NCBI RefSeq assembly: GCF_015832195.1
Contig: NC_052019.1
Location: 41,233,016-41,297,015, forward strand
Direction of reading: 5' to 3'
From: Motacilla alba alba
Taxonomy: Eukaryota; Chordata; Aves; Passeriformes; Motacillidae
Length of the DNA: 64,000 nt
In this document: positions 40,021 to 51,934 of the stretch, in pieces
Position numbering within the stretch: position 1 is the stretch's first letter
Layout of the letters: every line of letters starts with the position of its first letter
Position numbers and translations under genes: made by a program
The notes under the pieces: generated by a model
Seen by the model: the letters and a program-made list of their open reading frames with translations, nothing else
Database searches by the model: none
What the model was told of the DNA's origin: nothing

Positions 40021-40470
40021 TCAGATAAAGTTCTGCACAAAGCAACTGCAGCTCTTTGCACTAGCGCTTGCGGTGCGGACCAGCTTGAGGTCAGTGATCA
40101 AAATGAAGGTACATTTCAAAGAATTTCCCTTGGGAATGTGCCCTGAGAACTGCTGATGGATCAAAAGCACTGGTCTGTGGCAATGAAAAGACACAGAGAA
40201 GCACTTACTGTCATGGAAGTACAAACTGTGTTTGCAATAGCACTTGGCATCTTTTGTAAAGTGCATGGCTATCAGGACAACGGGAAGCATGACAGCCCGC
40301 CTTACGTACTTAATCTTCTGAGCAGAATTATTTAACCAGCTGTGGCACTTCTCTTTCATGTCTGGACAAGGAGGCCTAGGCACTGGTGTAGGTTTTCTGA
40401 GAGTGAACCCGGTCCATTTTCTTTGACAGTGGAGCTGATTCAGTGCTGCTGAAGTCAATGTCTTCATCAC
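40021..40470 (-). other. 149-codon open frame, not supported as a gene
   Basis: A minus-strand frame of 149 codons runs from an ATG at 40470 to a stop at 40021. The predicted product is basic and Cys-rich, with no domain I recognise and no signal peptide at the start. An overlapping frame with an ATG at 40488 starts MARHSPSDEDIDFSSTES, which looks more protein-like but stops after about 37 codons. Inside the region the - strand carries GTAAGT and, about 33 bp later, a pyrimidine-rich stretch ending in CACAG. These resemble splice sites but are too close together to bound an intron. By a rough estimate, an open stretch this long is expected about 0.3 times in a window of this size and composition, so chance is a sufficient explanation. 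Confidence 0.2.
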
Positions 40471-42253
40471 TGGGGCTGTGCCTGGCCATCCTGTCAGTGC
40501 CTGCAGGTAGGATTGTGATGTGCTCAGTCAGAGGGAGAGATGGGAGTCCTCCAAAATAGACAAAATAGGGGCTTTGCTGCCACTCTTGAGCATGAGGGAA
40601 GATGTTCCTACTGACTATAATTTCCCAAATGTGCAGGCATTTCTGTTGGTTGGACTTTGTATCCTGCTAGAGGTGAACATGAATAATACCATCACACTTA
40701 ATGTCTTGGACTTGTTCTGCCATGACAACTGAGTGTTATGACTGCAGACTTGAGTGACACAGAAGTAGCCTGGTAATTAGCCCATAGCTGTAATATTTTA
40801 AGAGAGTAAGTGCTGACACAGGATGAGCAGTACCTGTGTTTAATGATAAATGTAACAAAATAAAGAATGTAGTAAAGTCACTGGAGTGATTTTTAGAAGA
40901 AAATTGCTTTAATATGCCTTACACATGCAGTAGGCCCAGGGTGACAATAAAAACCTAAGAATTGCCTAGAAAGCTTTATGTCAGTGAACAGGAAGTTGAT
41001 TATAAACAGCAATTTACATTTTGGGACTGTTAAAACTTGTGGCTATCATGCTTTGTCTGTGGCATTGTATTGGAAAGGAGAATTCCTGCCATATGGGATA
41101 TCTGAGTTCATTTTGCTTCTGTCTCTGTTTTGATGATTCTTCTTCCCATATGACTACTGCTATGTACTAGGACTCACCTCAGTGAATGTATGGACTGACT
41201 TCTCAGAAGCCACTTGGAAAGTTACACTAAGATTGAAGGGAATTCATCTGTAAAATTGTATGAGTCTTTTTGTGTCTGAAGTTCTGATGAGAGCACTGCA
41301 AATGAGAACATTAGTACAGTTATTATGTCTCAGATCAATTACAACTGAAATGTTTTCAGCTAATGTATGCAGCTGCTGCTTTGTCATGTTGATATCCAGA
41401 ACCAAATGGAGAAAGAGGAGACAGGAACAGCATGAAGGGCAAAAATATATAATGGGATTTAATTTTTTAAGTTAGGCTGATATAGCACACTCTACTCTGA
41501 TGGGTAAAAGCAGCAGCAAAAAGGTGGCAGAAGAGATGGGATGCCAAAAAGACTAATTCGGTCTGGTGGCTGCTGCTCCCCAAGCAGATGTGCTGCTAGT
41601 GCAACAAACTAAGAGTTATTTGCAAGCATTTCTTGCAGGTTTTTTCCCCCGGTCTTTTCCTTAGAGACTGGAAACACAATCCAGAAAGTAGCCGGTGGCT
41701 TTGCTTTAGCTCACACTCAAGTATGAAAGTGCCAAAGGTACTTGGCAAAAGGGCACAGAACAGAAATGGATTACATTTAAGTGCTGAAATGTTAATGGGG
41801 CCCAGGGAAAGTTGTCTTGTGAACATATTATTCTGTAAGTATCCAGTTTGTACCTTCCTCAGTGTTCTGGCTATGAGCCTGATTCATGAAGGCAATATTT
41901 GTTAAATGTTGTTTAAAGCTATACTGACAGATACTTTCAGAGTATGGTTAAGCAGGTACACAGATTGAAATATTACTCAGTACTGGTTTAAAGTACAGAA
42001 AAAACATTTCTATTTCATTTTCTTTAAAACCTTAATGCAAAACATAAAAGAATAGATGAGCTGAAAAGTTCACCTTGTGTTTATGCTTGTCTGTGTCCTC
42101 TGTGACATTGGGACTATGGGTGAGTGAGACTTGCCCTTCTATTTGCACTCCTTTGCTACCACAGGTAAGAGGATTCCTAAAGGGGTAGTGCTTGTATTCC
42201 CAAGTTTTTTTGCTGATGTATTTTCATGCATCCCCAGAATATGCCTGCTCCTA

Positions 42254-42279
42254 GTTCGAACAGTCATGACTGTTCGAAC
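42254..42279. repeat. Perfect 26-bp palindrome
   Basis: The half site GTTCGAACAGTCA is followed at once by its exact reverse complement, giving a 26-bp perfect inverted repeat with no spacer. Each arm itself contains the smaller palindrome GTTCGAAC. The symmetry stops at once on both sides. A perfect palindrome of this length is unlikely at any given place by chance. It may be a dimeric binding site or a short hairpin, or may have arisen by a local template-switch mutation. Confidence 0.95.
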
Positions 42280-42533
42280 ATAAAATGTGAAAACAAGGCA
42301 ACAGAACAGAAGTGACAGTGTTTTCTTGGGTATCTAAGTTGTTATTTAAAGTCCTAATATTATTTTAAAAATCCAGTTTTGTACCCTTTAAATTTTTTCC
42401 TTTTTTTTTTACAGTCTTATTTTATAATGGTCCTGATGTTGTTGGCACATTGGACTGACCTAGCATTTCAAATCAGGGATGTGGTTCTGAAGGAAATCTC
42501 TGGATTGTCCCTAGCTTTGATTAATATATTGGA

Positions 42534-42566
42534 GGGGGGAGATGGAGGAAAGGGTGGGAGAGGGGG
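42534..42566 (+). other. G-quadruplex-type motif
   Basis: Four G runs lie on the + strand: six G at 42534-42539, three at 42552-42554, three at 42556-42558 and five at 42562-42566. The separating loops are 12, 1 and 3 bases. The first loop is longer than the usual 7-base limit but is itself purine-rich. The whole stretch is nearly pure purine, so a triplex-forming tract is an alternative. Confidence 0.6.
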
Positions 42567-43113
42567 TAGTCTGTAAGCATATAAAATAGATTCCAAGCAC
42601 ATCAAAGTGAAAAATGTCATCTAGGCATCTAGTGTGCTCCTTTTTCAAGAAGGAGCATCTGGTGTGTGCCTGAGTTCAAGTTGCAGTAGGAAGAGACTTT
42701 TTTTTTTTGATAATTAAGAGCAAATGGTAATAAAAAATAAAGAAGAAAAAAGGAGCCATTGTTAAGTTTTTGGTAAGATGATGCAAATAATTAATGTTCC
42801 ATACGAGCTTTGCTTCAGTAAGTAATTTTTAGCTTGTTGATTTTCAGATTTGGGGATGCCCTCCAGTGAAACTGCAATTTTTTTCTGCATAGGTCTGCCA
42901 ACAGTGAGCGATGTTTCAGACCAGTCAGAGCTGTGTTAAGCTTTTTCTGCTCTTCCTAATAATTTTACTATGGAAATGTATCAGAGCAGTGCATAGTGGG
43001 GGAGGTATTTCTCTGAATGTTCTTACAGATCAGGTAAACACATGGTTCAGGACCCAATCAAAGCAGAGGGAGCGACTTTGGATTTAATTCATTTTCTTGC
43101 ACAGATTATTGTA

Positions 43114-43200
43114 GAAAAAAACCAACCCAAACAAACAAAAACACATCCAAAAATCAGCAAAAAAAACGCCCAAGCAAACGATAAAGCACAACAATAAACA
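43114..43200. repeat. A/C-rich low-complexity tract
   Basis: The + strand is made almost only of A and C, with repeated AAAC and AAAAACC-like units and almost no T in its first half. Similar tracts occur at 1977 and 48049. The complementary T/G-rich form occurs at 46705 and 56746. Confidence 0.75.
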
Positions 43201-45844
43201 TACATGTGAGTAGTTACAGTTTGGTAGCATCAAACTTAAGTACACATTGTACTGTAAGAAGAAGCCTCATTTTGGTTTGTTTTGACTACTCTGACCCTAG
43301 TCTCATCTTTCTTTAACCCTTATTTTAAAACAGGCAGTGAATTTTTTTTTCATCTCATTTTGTCACAGTACAGGGGGTTTTATGAGCCTCTGTTACATTA
43401 CCCTTCAATGTTGCCCTTGTCAAAATGAAAACAAGTAGTTTCTTGTGTTGAAACAAATACTGAAAATCCCTATTGCATTCACTTTATCACTTACCAGTTC
43501 TACTATTCTCTTCAGACTCTTCTGCTTCCTTTGTAGCTGTGCTTCAAAATGAAAGGGTAGGTATATTTGCACTGACCTGATGTCTTCATAGGGTTATTCA
43601 CTGTATCTTTAAGATGCTTTTCTTCTCTTTCTGCATCTTACAGAATTATGCTATGGACCATTTTTCACTGCACTATAAATAAAGGGTGCTGCTCACATCA
43701 CTTGCCTGTGCTGAGACTGGGATATTGGCCCTTTCCTGTGAGCTAATTATACTTGGTAGTACAGGAGGCTAAGCTGAAGAAATAGTTATTCTACACAATA
43801 TCTGACTAAGTGATTCACAGAAGGGAGCAATGGGAACCCAAGTACTCTAAAGGGAGGGATGAAGTCCTTTTTATTATCAACTGGGCCCATAAAACTGCAG
43901 CCATGATTATTTTTTGCATGTGTCTTACACATAAGTTGGGGGCTTCTAGTGGTCTCTGGGCAGGAGCTTTGAACTGTATCATAGGAGATATGAGAGATAT
44001 TAGATCACATGGACTAGAAATTATGCTTAATTTGCTTATATCTTGAAGTTTAGCAGTTATTTTGAACTCAGTTGTGTTGCTGTGTCTCAAAGCATATGAA
44101 AGGTGAAGTTATTTTAGACATAGAGCAGGGGATAACTGAAGTAGAGAAACTTGTCTCTAACAAGAGATGATAAACCTGTGGCACTTTTGCAAATGACTGT
44201 AAAACCAATTACATTGAACTATGATGTTTTGACGGGTCAGTGGCAGTTCATTCAATCAGGTGGATGTTTGCTAGTTGGGATGGATTTGCCAGGACTGCAT
44301 CATATCTATTTATAAGAACAGTAATAAAAAGTTCAATGAAGCAAGAGGCAAGCTAAGTTCAATGTTATAATTACAATGAATTAGATTAGAATCATAACAA
44401 CTTGTTTTCTCAAAATAATTAATGGAAAAAGTCCTGACTATTCCAAATAGGATTAGTTAGTTCTGAGATTTGCGTGTGATGTATTATGTGTTAAAGAGCT
44501 TGCTGATTCATGAGACTTTATTATGAAAAATTATTATTGTCCCAAAAGTTGATGTAGATTTGTTTAATATTTCTCTGCTTCAGTGTAAATAATGTTTCCT
44601 TACCAAAATCTGGGACTGCTGTTAACCAATCCTACAAAGTCTTTTAGAAGTGTCAATTTATTGTGTCCTCTGTGTATTTAGAGTGTAAATAGCTGTCTGC
44701 TAGGAATTTTATTCTGAACCACTTTGCTAGTGGAACATAAAACAATCTCTTATGAGAAATTTAATAATCTAATGGAAGTTCATTGTGTTCAAATAACTTT
44801 CAATCTGCAGTCCCTTCAGTTAATGGCCTGGTTGTGGGGAGTTAGTACCTGCCTGTAATCTCAACAATTTCAGCATAGTTTTGAGAAGAAATTGCAATGG
44901 AAGAAGAAGTAGATGATAAAACTGAGAGGAAAAGGTTTGTGTTTCAGGTGGCTGCCTGAATAGCTTCAGCCCTTAGCTCTGCTTTAAGAACAAAATGGGA
45001 CAGTGTATTGAGTGTAAATGTTGAAGAGGCAAGACAGGAAGCATTACCCTTCTATACTAATTTGACACCTGATGCAAGTCTTTATATTACACTTGCTTTG
45101 AGGTTAGTTGAAAACATTTTAACACTCAGCACACTTGATTTCTTCTTTTTTAAACTAGGGATAGCCTGGGAACCATCAAGTGCCAAATGCTTTCATCAAA
45201 GCCATAAACAAAAGGGGATTCTATAGGAAATCCATTTATTCTCAGGAGGTTTCAACAAAACACATTTTCACTTATTCAAAGTGGAAGAATAAATCTGTAG
45301 CTCTTTTTACAGAGACTTACTTCATAGCCCTAGGAGGCAGACACAGTACTGGATTTAAAACAAAAGCTGTAACAAAAGCACCCTCACCAGGCTCAGTAAA
45401 TTGTGGTCATGTTTTATAGGTCTGCAATACATCTGCATGTGAGTGTTCAGTTACTGCCCAACCTAGCAACATAGATAGCCCATGAGGGGGAAACTATGCG
45501 CTGTGTGGATGCTGATTTTTGATCAAATTAGGTAACATTGAGTGAACAGGCTTCTTAAACAAAATAAAGAGCTGTGCTCTTATAGGTGTAATCATGAGAT
45601 ACAAAATTACTTTTACAGTAATGAAAATCTTAAACAAACAACTCGGTGTTTTACCTGTGTTTAATCTTTCCTGTCAGAGATCGTCTTTATACATAAACAC
45701 ACTGGTAATTAACCTTGCCCGACTTATTTAAGGATTCATGTTTGCTGCCACAGCAGAGGCTCCCAGCTCAAATGCTGGGCTGATGTTACTGAATAAATAC
45801 AGGGAGGGGAAGCTGACCACTTTTGGAGGTTGCCTCCTGCTAAT

Positions 45845-45847
<3 letters not shown>

Positions 45848-45892
<45 letters not shown>

Positions 45893-45898
45893 TATATG
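45848..45898. repeat. TA dinucleotide microsatellite
   Basis: About 35 bases of alternating A and T are followed by a short CACACA interruption and a further TA segment. The repeat can extrude as a cruciform. Two overlapping open frames pass through it and read as repeated Tyr-Ile, which is an artefact of the repeat. Confidence 0.95.
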
Positions 45899-46704
45899 GT
45901 TTTTGGTGGCAGAGGCTACTTCTGCTTGTATTTCTACCAAGCACTGGGGTGTCAGGAGCTATTCAACTGCTTGGTTATTTAGTAAAAAATGCAGAAATAT
46001 CTGCTTGTGTATATTTTCTGGACAGATCAGGTTACAGCATCTATCAGAACTCTATTTTAGGGCTATTTATGGGCCGCATGCTAGACCATTTGCAAGCATC
46101 CCTCTTTCCACACTATATCAGGATACTCCACAGAAATGTAGTTAAATCCAAAATGCTACAGACATTTGACCAGTGATGTGTGGACATGAAATGCAGAATG
46201 CTGCTGGAGTACAAGCAAGGCTTTTATCTGATGATCAGCGTCCTTCCTCCTCAGTGATGGCATTTGCCAATGGAAATTAAAATGTTCTTGCCATCCTGAT
46301 CTTAGAGTCTAGGACTATAACATACTCCAAAACAACACCAAGAAAGGATATCAGAACTGTCTGATTTCTGTTGATTTCTCATCTGTTGTTCATAAGTTTG
46401 GTAGAAATACCTACTTTTACAAAAAGTTAGTTTGTAAAGATTCACTAAAAATCATAATTCTTATCATGCCTTTAAGTCTGTTTTAGTTGCAGAAAACACC
46501 TTTATTCTCACAAAAAAATGAGGGTTTTTAGTTTTCTTAATTGAGTGGCAGTTTAAGTCAATATTATGCATACTACATAAAAAATGGAAATGGACTGCAA
46601 AGTTAGCAGTGCAATCCTGATGTATAAAACTACTTAAACATATGTTATGTATGACCAAATAAAATTAGTAGTGGGAATTTCTGGTATGTCTTGGTGGGGC
46701 GATA

Positions 46705-46764
46705 TTTTGTGTGGTTTTTTGTTTGTTTCATTTTGTTTGGGTTTTGTTGTGTTTTGGTTTTTTG
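46705..46764. repeat. T/G-rich low-complexity tract
   Basis: The + strand is almost purely T and G, with irregular GTTTT, GTTTG and GGTTTT units. Read on the - strand it is the same A/C-rich type as at 43114 and 48049. Confidence 0.8.
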
Positions 46765-48048
46765 TCCTGAAGTTATGGTTTCCAGATGTGTGGGATCAAC
46801 AGTAGTCTTGGGAGTTTTGATGATGTGCTGTGGCTGAAGGCTTGAGACTTTAAGGATGCAAGTTATGTGCAGCAAAAAGAACTGCAAGGAGCTGCAGACT
46901 GGCTGGAAACATTACTGTTTAGAGCTCAAAATTAAAGCATATAAAAAAGAATAGCATAGGAATCTTTATATTTGTCATAAGGAATATTTCAGGCTGGCAA
47001 CATATTAAGAGAAGATAGTGTATAAAACCTTCATTGCTTCAAATTGTGTTATACTCTGGTTTCACTTAGAGTACGTAGGCTGAGCTAAGAGGACAGAATC
47101 CTTTCTAATGGATATTGCTTCATTTGAATTAATGTTTTTTATTATTTGCTGATAATCTGTACTTTATAGGTGTGTCTTTACAGGTTCCCCTGGAAATAAA
47201 AAAAACCATACGGTTGCAAGAGTACACAAGACAAAAAAAAACCCGACACATGATAATTGGAAGATTTAGCAAGTGTTATAGACATGTCTTCCTAGGATAG
47301 TAATTTGGCTGCTCCACAGAAAATGTTGTAGACATTTTTTGGTATAATTACATTATTCCCTTGAAGGTTTGTTTAGACTTTGTTGTTAGACAGATTCTGA
47401 CAATGCTGGTGCAGCCCACTCTAAGAATTAGAATAGACACTGCTTTTAGGGTCAGTTCTTGCCCAGAAACTCCTAATGTGGCTTTCTCACAGAAGTCACA
47501 GGAACAGCATAAGAAGCAGTCTTTCAATAAGAAATTACTCCAAGTCTATAATCAGGATATTGGGAGCTTTGATGAGAATGGAAATAAAAAGGAACAGGAA
47601 TGGATTAATTGTTTTTGTCAGCACTAGACTGAAAAAAAAAAGAAAAAAAGTAGCATCCACAGTTGGTTTCAAATTAAAATCCAGTTTCTTCAGGACGGTA
47701 GCAATGTATTATTAAGGGAGTAAATGGTTTAATTCTTTCTTAAGCAACAAAAACATTTTGTCATTGACACTGTCTTTAAGGCTTGAAAGGAAAAAGTATG
47801 ACTTAAGCCCAGCAGATATAAATAACAAGTCAGGACATGTTTCCTAATCACATTTACAGAATATTTTCATGTATCCATTGGGTTAAAAACTACTTTTAAG
47901 GTAGGCAGATTTCCTTTCCTCATCATATGTAATGATGCTATTTCTTCTCATAAAAAACCCCCAGTAGATAACTAGTACTCAGAACAAATCTTGGATTGTT
48001 GGAGATAAGCTTCTAAATGTGCTTAGAGCTCTGTGCTCATCCAGCCAT

Positions 48049-48091
48049 GAAAAAAAAAAACCCAAACCAACAAACAAAAAAACCAAAAAAG
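48049..48091. repeat. A/C-rich low-complexity tract
   Basis: A run of about twelve A leads into AAACC and AAAC units on the + strand. No recognisable retroelement precedes it. Confidence 0.8.
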
Positions 48092-48558
48092 CAGCTTTCT
48101 CCTTAAAAGAATAGGTATAGGGCCAGTCTAGCAGGTAATTCACAATCCCTAAGAATTTGCCAACCCTTTTCTAAGAAGTTCTGCTTTCACCCCCAATGAA
48201 AATCAGTCCAAGATGTCTATGTAACTTCATCATGCTGTCTTGAAAAACTCATAAATTATGGTGAATTGAATCATCTGTCTCTTCCTCACAGTAGTTGAAT
48301 GATAATTGCATGTACTTCTGGATTTTGGACTATTCAGTGGATTGAAGTCATGACCCTCAGCTGGGTTGTGTACAAAGAGCAGCTGGGGCTTGAGCGGTGA
48401 AACTCTGCATATACATACAGAGAGCAAGGAAAGGAGGCAGTCGCTCCTGTGGGGGGAAGGGGGAACAGGAGTTGCTTCAGTCTCACAAGTCAAATTCTTT
48501 AGCAAATCATGAGAGATACAGATAATTCACACAGGGACAACTTCTTAAGCATTTTCCT

Positions 48559-48589
48559 CCCCTCCCCTTTGCCGCTCCCCTTTCCCCCC
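48559..48589 (-). other. Strong G-quadruplex-type motif on minus strand
   Basis: The + strand carries four C runs: four C at 48559-48562, four at 48564-48567, four at 48577-48580 and six at 48584-48589. On the - strand this is four runs of at least four G with loops of 3, 9 and 1 bases. It is the clearest quadruplex-type motif in the window, and the + strand could correspondingly form an i-motif. It sits inside a pyrimidine-rich stretch that begins near 48551. Confidence 0.75.
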
Positions 48590-48851
48590 AAAATGAGAAG
48601 TTCTGATGGAGTGGTTTGTAAACCTTGTGGGTAGAAGATGTGGAAGACAAGATAGCTCAGAACATAGAGAATAGACCAAATGTTATCCTATTTAGATTCA
48701 AATCTGCTGTTACACTTTTAAGTCTATGTACCAGCCATGTAAGGAGGACCTATGGAACAAATGCCCATTATTGCCTATAAGTTTGTTCCTATATTAAAAT
48801 TTGGATACCTGGCTGACTTAACCTAGTTAAGGTACATAGACATTTTAAAAA

Positions 48852-48888
48852 AAGGATATATACTATTAGCATATAGTATATTATCCTT
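48852..48888. repeat. AT-rich inverted repeat (hairpin)
   Basis: AAGGATATATACTA at 48852-48865 pairs with TAGTATATTATCCTT at 48874-48888 through a 14-bp stem with one bulged base and an 8-base loop. It is flanked on both sides by A runs. It may be chance in AT-rich DNA. A small MITE-like footprint is possible but not supported by terminal features. Confidence 0.7.
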
Positions 48889-50545
48889 AAAAAAAGCATA
48901 ATATACTATTACATTCTCTAACACCTTTCTTGCCCTATTAAATGTCTGAGGCTTTCTGTGTTGTTGTCTATATCAATTGATTTTATTTAGGTAAATTAAA
49001 AGTTTGTGAATATTGTTTTGAAAAAAAAAAAGATGGGTGGATACTGAGGTGACAGTATATGACAATAACAGGAGAAATTTAGATTTCTTCAAATTCAGTA
49101 AGTCTGCAAAACAGAAAAAAAGGAGGTCTCTGTACAGATTTGAGTGAATTTGGTAATAAGCAGTGGAGAATGTATATCAGATACCAACCATAGATCAGTT
49201 TTCCATGTGGTAGAAACTTTCACTGTCTCAAAACACTTCTTTTTTTTTTTTTTCCAAGCAGCCTTTTAAAATATAACTTGATTTTAAATGCTCTTTTCCC
49301 TTAGACAGATATAGTTTCATTTTAATAGAGTAGGTGATCAATTACAAGCAGTTAATAGTCTTTGTGAGCTTCTTGCCACAGTAAATAAAGAAATCTACAA
49401 AAAAAAACCCAGTCTTGTGACTGACAGTTTTATTAATAAGATGATATGAGAGGAATCTTGGAATCCAGAGCAATAGATTGCTAAGGCTCCTGCTCCCTGT
49501 GGACAAGAACAAGGTATAAATCCAAAAAATTAAATTCTTTACATTCTTGAGACTGAGTTGAAAACAGCAGTTTATATTCTGGCCTGCTTGGGCTATTCTT
49601 GATTAAATTAGTGCTGCATAGAGTATGATGTAAATGCATATCCAGTAAGCTTTTCTCAGTCTGACATGTGCTACTGCCACCAGTCTCCCACGAGCTTATA
49701 AATACAACTCTCTAACAACAATCAGATCAGCTGTGTGTGGCAACATACAAGTATTTCATAACCACACAGAGAAATATATACTGTAAGCTCCTTAAATATG
49801 ACAAATGTGGGCATTCTGTATGTTTGTACATTTGCATTCTCTGATGAAATGTAAGATGAAATATACCTTGAAAAGACAGTGGTAATACAAATAACTGTGG
49901 TCAGTTCTAACATTCAGGCTATCTCAGAATAATTTCAGATGTGCTCTATTTTCGGTTGTGAGTTCGACTTATGTGAAATGTCACACTTCGGTCTCATTCT
50001 GTAATTTTGCACTTGCAACAGCAGAATACTTGAATAGAGTTCTTAGTAAGTCACACCATACATGGAGAAATATCTCTATAAGATCTGTGCAACTCAGTTT
50101 CTGAAAAACTCTACACTGGTCTGTAAACAGCGCCCAAGAAGAAACTATATGACCTTTGATCATAAAGAAATATGATTGCCAAATATGTCCAAGAACTAAA
50201 ACTGTGATGTTCTTACAAAACCTTTCAAAACACTTCTACATCTTCAGCAAAGATTTGTCAAGGTAGTGTAGCAATTGTTTTCAAGGACTACTATCAGTAG
50301 AGACAAAAGTGAATGAACCAACCAAACCAACTCTACACACCCACACCAAAAACACATCACAGCAAAAACATTCCAAAACCTGAGGAAGATATTTCAATTC
50401 TATAGGTTTTGTATCCATTTTGTTATCAAAGGTGTTACCACACCTGTTGTGGTAAACCTGTACAATAAGATATTTAGACAGACACATAGATGTTAAAGAG
50501 CTTTTTATAAACTTAACTTTATAGTTTCTTCTCAGTTAAGATACT

Positions 50546-50547
<2 letters not shown>

Positions 50548-50579
<32 letters not shown>
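50548..50579. repeat. 32-base T homopolymer
   Basis: An uninterrupted run of 32 T is the longest homopolymer in the window. On the - strand it is an A32 tail preceded by AAAATAAGCATT, a sequence resembling a variant polyadenylation signal. It could therefore be the tail of a retrocopy lying to its right (from 50580 on). I recognise no source gene and found no convincing target-site duplication, so the alternative is a simple slippage run. Confidence 0.9.
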
Positions 50580-50582
<3 letters not shown>

Positions 50583-51934
50583 GCTTATTTTGGGACGACT
50601 TGTTCCCGCCTGCATATCACTTCCATGCTGTTCTCGTTTCAGAGGGGAAAGAATCAACTTCTGAAGTGTCTAACTATGAGATCTGTAAATACAGCTTGGA
50701 AAAAAAATTGTGAATGAGGCTGAAAATTATGGGTCTTAGGGACTGCTATTGTGATCAATGCTTGCACAGCCAGGAAGAAGATATTTCTTGTCTTAATCTG
50801 CACTAAATGCATTGTAAATGGGCTGAACAGATAGTCAAGAGCAGTCTATGCTGTGGCTCAAGACTAGGGAAGTTTAAAAATAATGTGAGGAATATAATGA
50901 GTTCATTCTCTTACATCTTTGGTAGCTTCCTTGCAGCTATTAAGAGGGCTATGAGCTATCATTTCCTTCCACAAACTGAGCAAGTAAGTGCCATCTAAAC
51001 AATGCAGATTCACAGGATGGATTCCAGTATAGACTTTTATGAACAATTTTAAATCAGAAAAAAACCAAAACAGAATGCCCACTCATCTAGGTTTTTTCAC
51101 TGTCTTTTTAACGAGAGTGAAAATCATAATAGGCATCTGCTGTGCATTGCACAACTTATACAGTTTCTTTGGGTGAACAGAATTGTGATACTAAGCACCT
51201 TACTCTCCTCAACATTTCATCAGTGTTGAACTACATTATTGTAAACTGAACTGTGTCATCAGTAATTTTTTTATTATTTTATGAAGGTAGTACAATCAGA
51301 AACAAATGAAATTATTTGAAAGCTGGGCTTGGGTTGGTTGTGTGCTTGTTTGTTTTCACAAAGGAGCTTACCCAGTGCTTTAAAACAGAAATGAGGAAAA
51401 GCTACCTATCATGGTCATCACAGCATCAGTGGGCGATTATTGTGAATGTCTCAGCATTAGCATTGCTGCTGGATTATTTTGGTGCAGAAGAAAATCTTGT
51501 TCAACCAGAACTCCACAGTGGGGCTCTGCTCTGTGTACAACTACTCTGTGTAGTGGTAGAGTGGCTAATGCCTTCACAGCCCTTTGGTAGGGAGAATAAA
51601 CACTGAGTAATCTGCAGAAAATAGCCCAGGGAAAAGGAAAACATGGTAATTTCTTTCCCAACTAGAAGTCAATGAAGAAGTAAGGTATGATTTTATACCT
51701 TGCAACATGCTTTGCCACTTCCTGCCTTCATTTTCCTCATCTTTTGAGTTTGTTTCTTTTGGGTGGATAGTACACTGGGGTAATAGATTTATTCTTGATT
51801 TTAAAAACATGACTGATGAAACAAAGCTGTATCTGTTCCCTAAAGTTTCTGGTCAAAGTGCTAAACTATGCAGCTACTGCTGTTGTTATTATTTCTTCCT
51901 TTGTTTTCATAGTTTAAGGTGAGACCCTGTCCTC

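Larger units (their letters stand above)
40471..45847. other. AT-rich noncoding sequence with structured short motifs
   Basis: No gene is supported. The region holds the perfect palindrome at 42254-42279, the G-run cluster at 42534-42566 and an A/C-rich tract at 43114-43200, each listed separately. Open frames are at most 91 codons and show no family resemblance. Confidence 0.6.

Noticed and set aside
45738..46145. 135-codon + strand open frame
   Set aside because: It runs through the TA microsatellite and reads as repeated Tyr-Ile there. The long frame is produced by the repeat.
51316..51606. 96-codon + strand frame with hydrophobic segments
   Set aside because: The hydrophobicity follows from T-rich sequence. 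No signal peptide logic, domain or paralog is recognisable.
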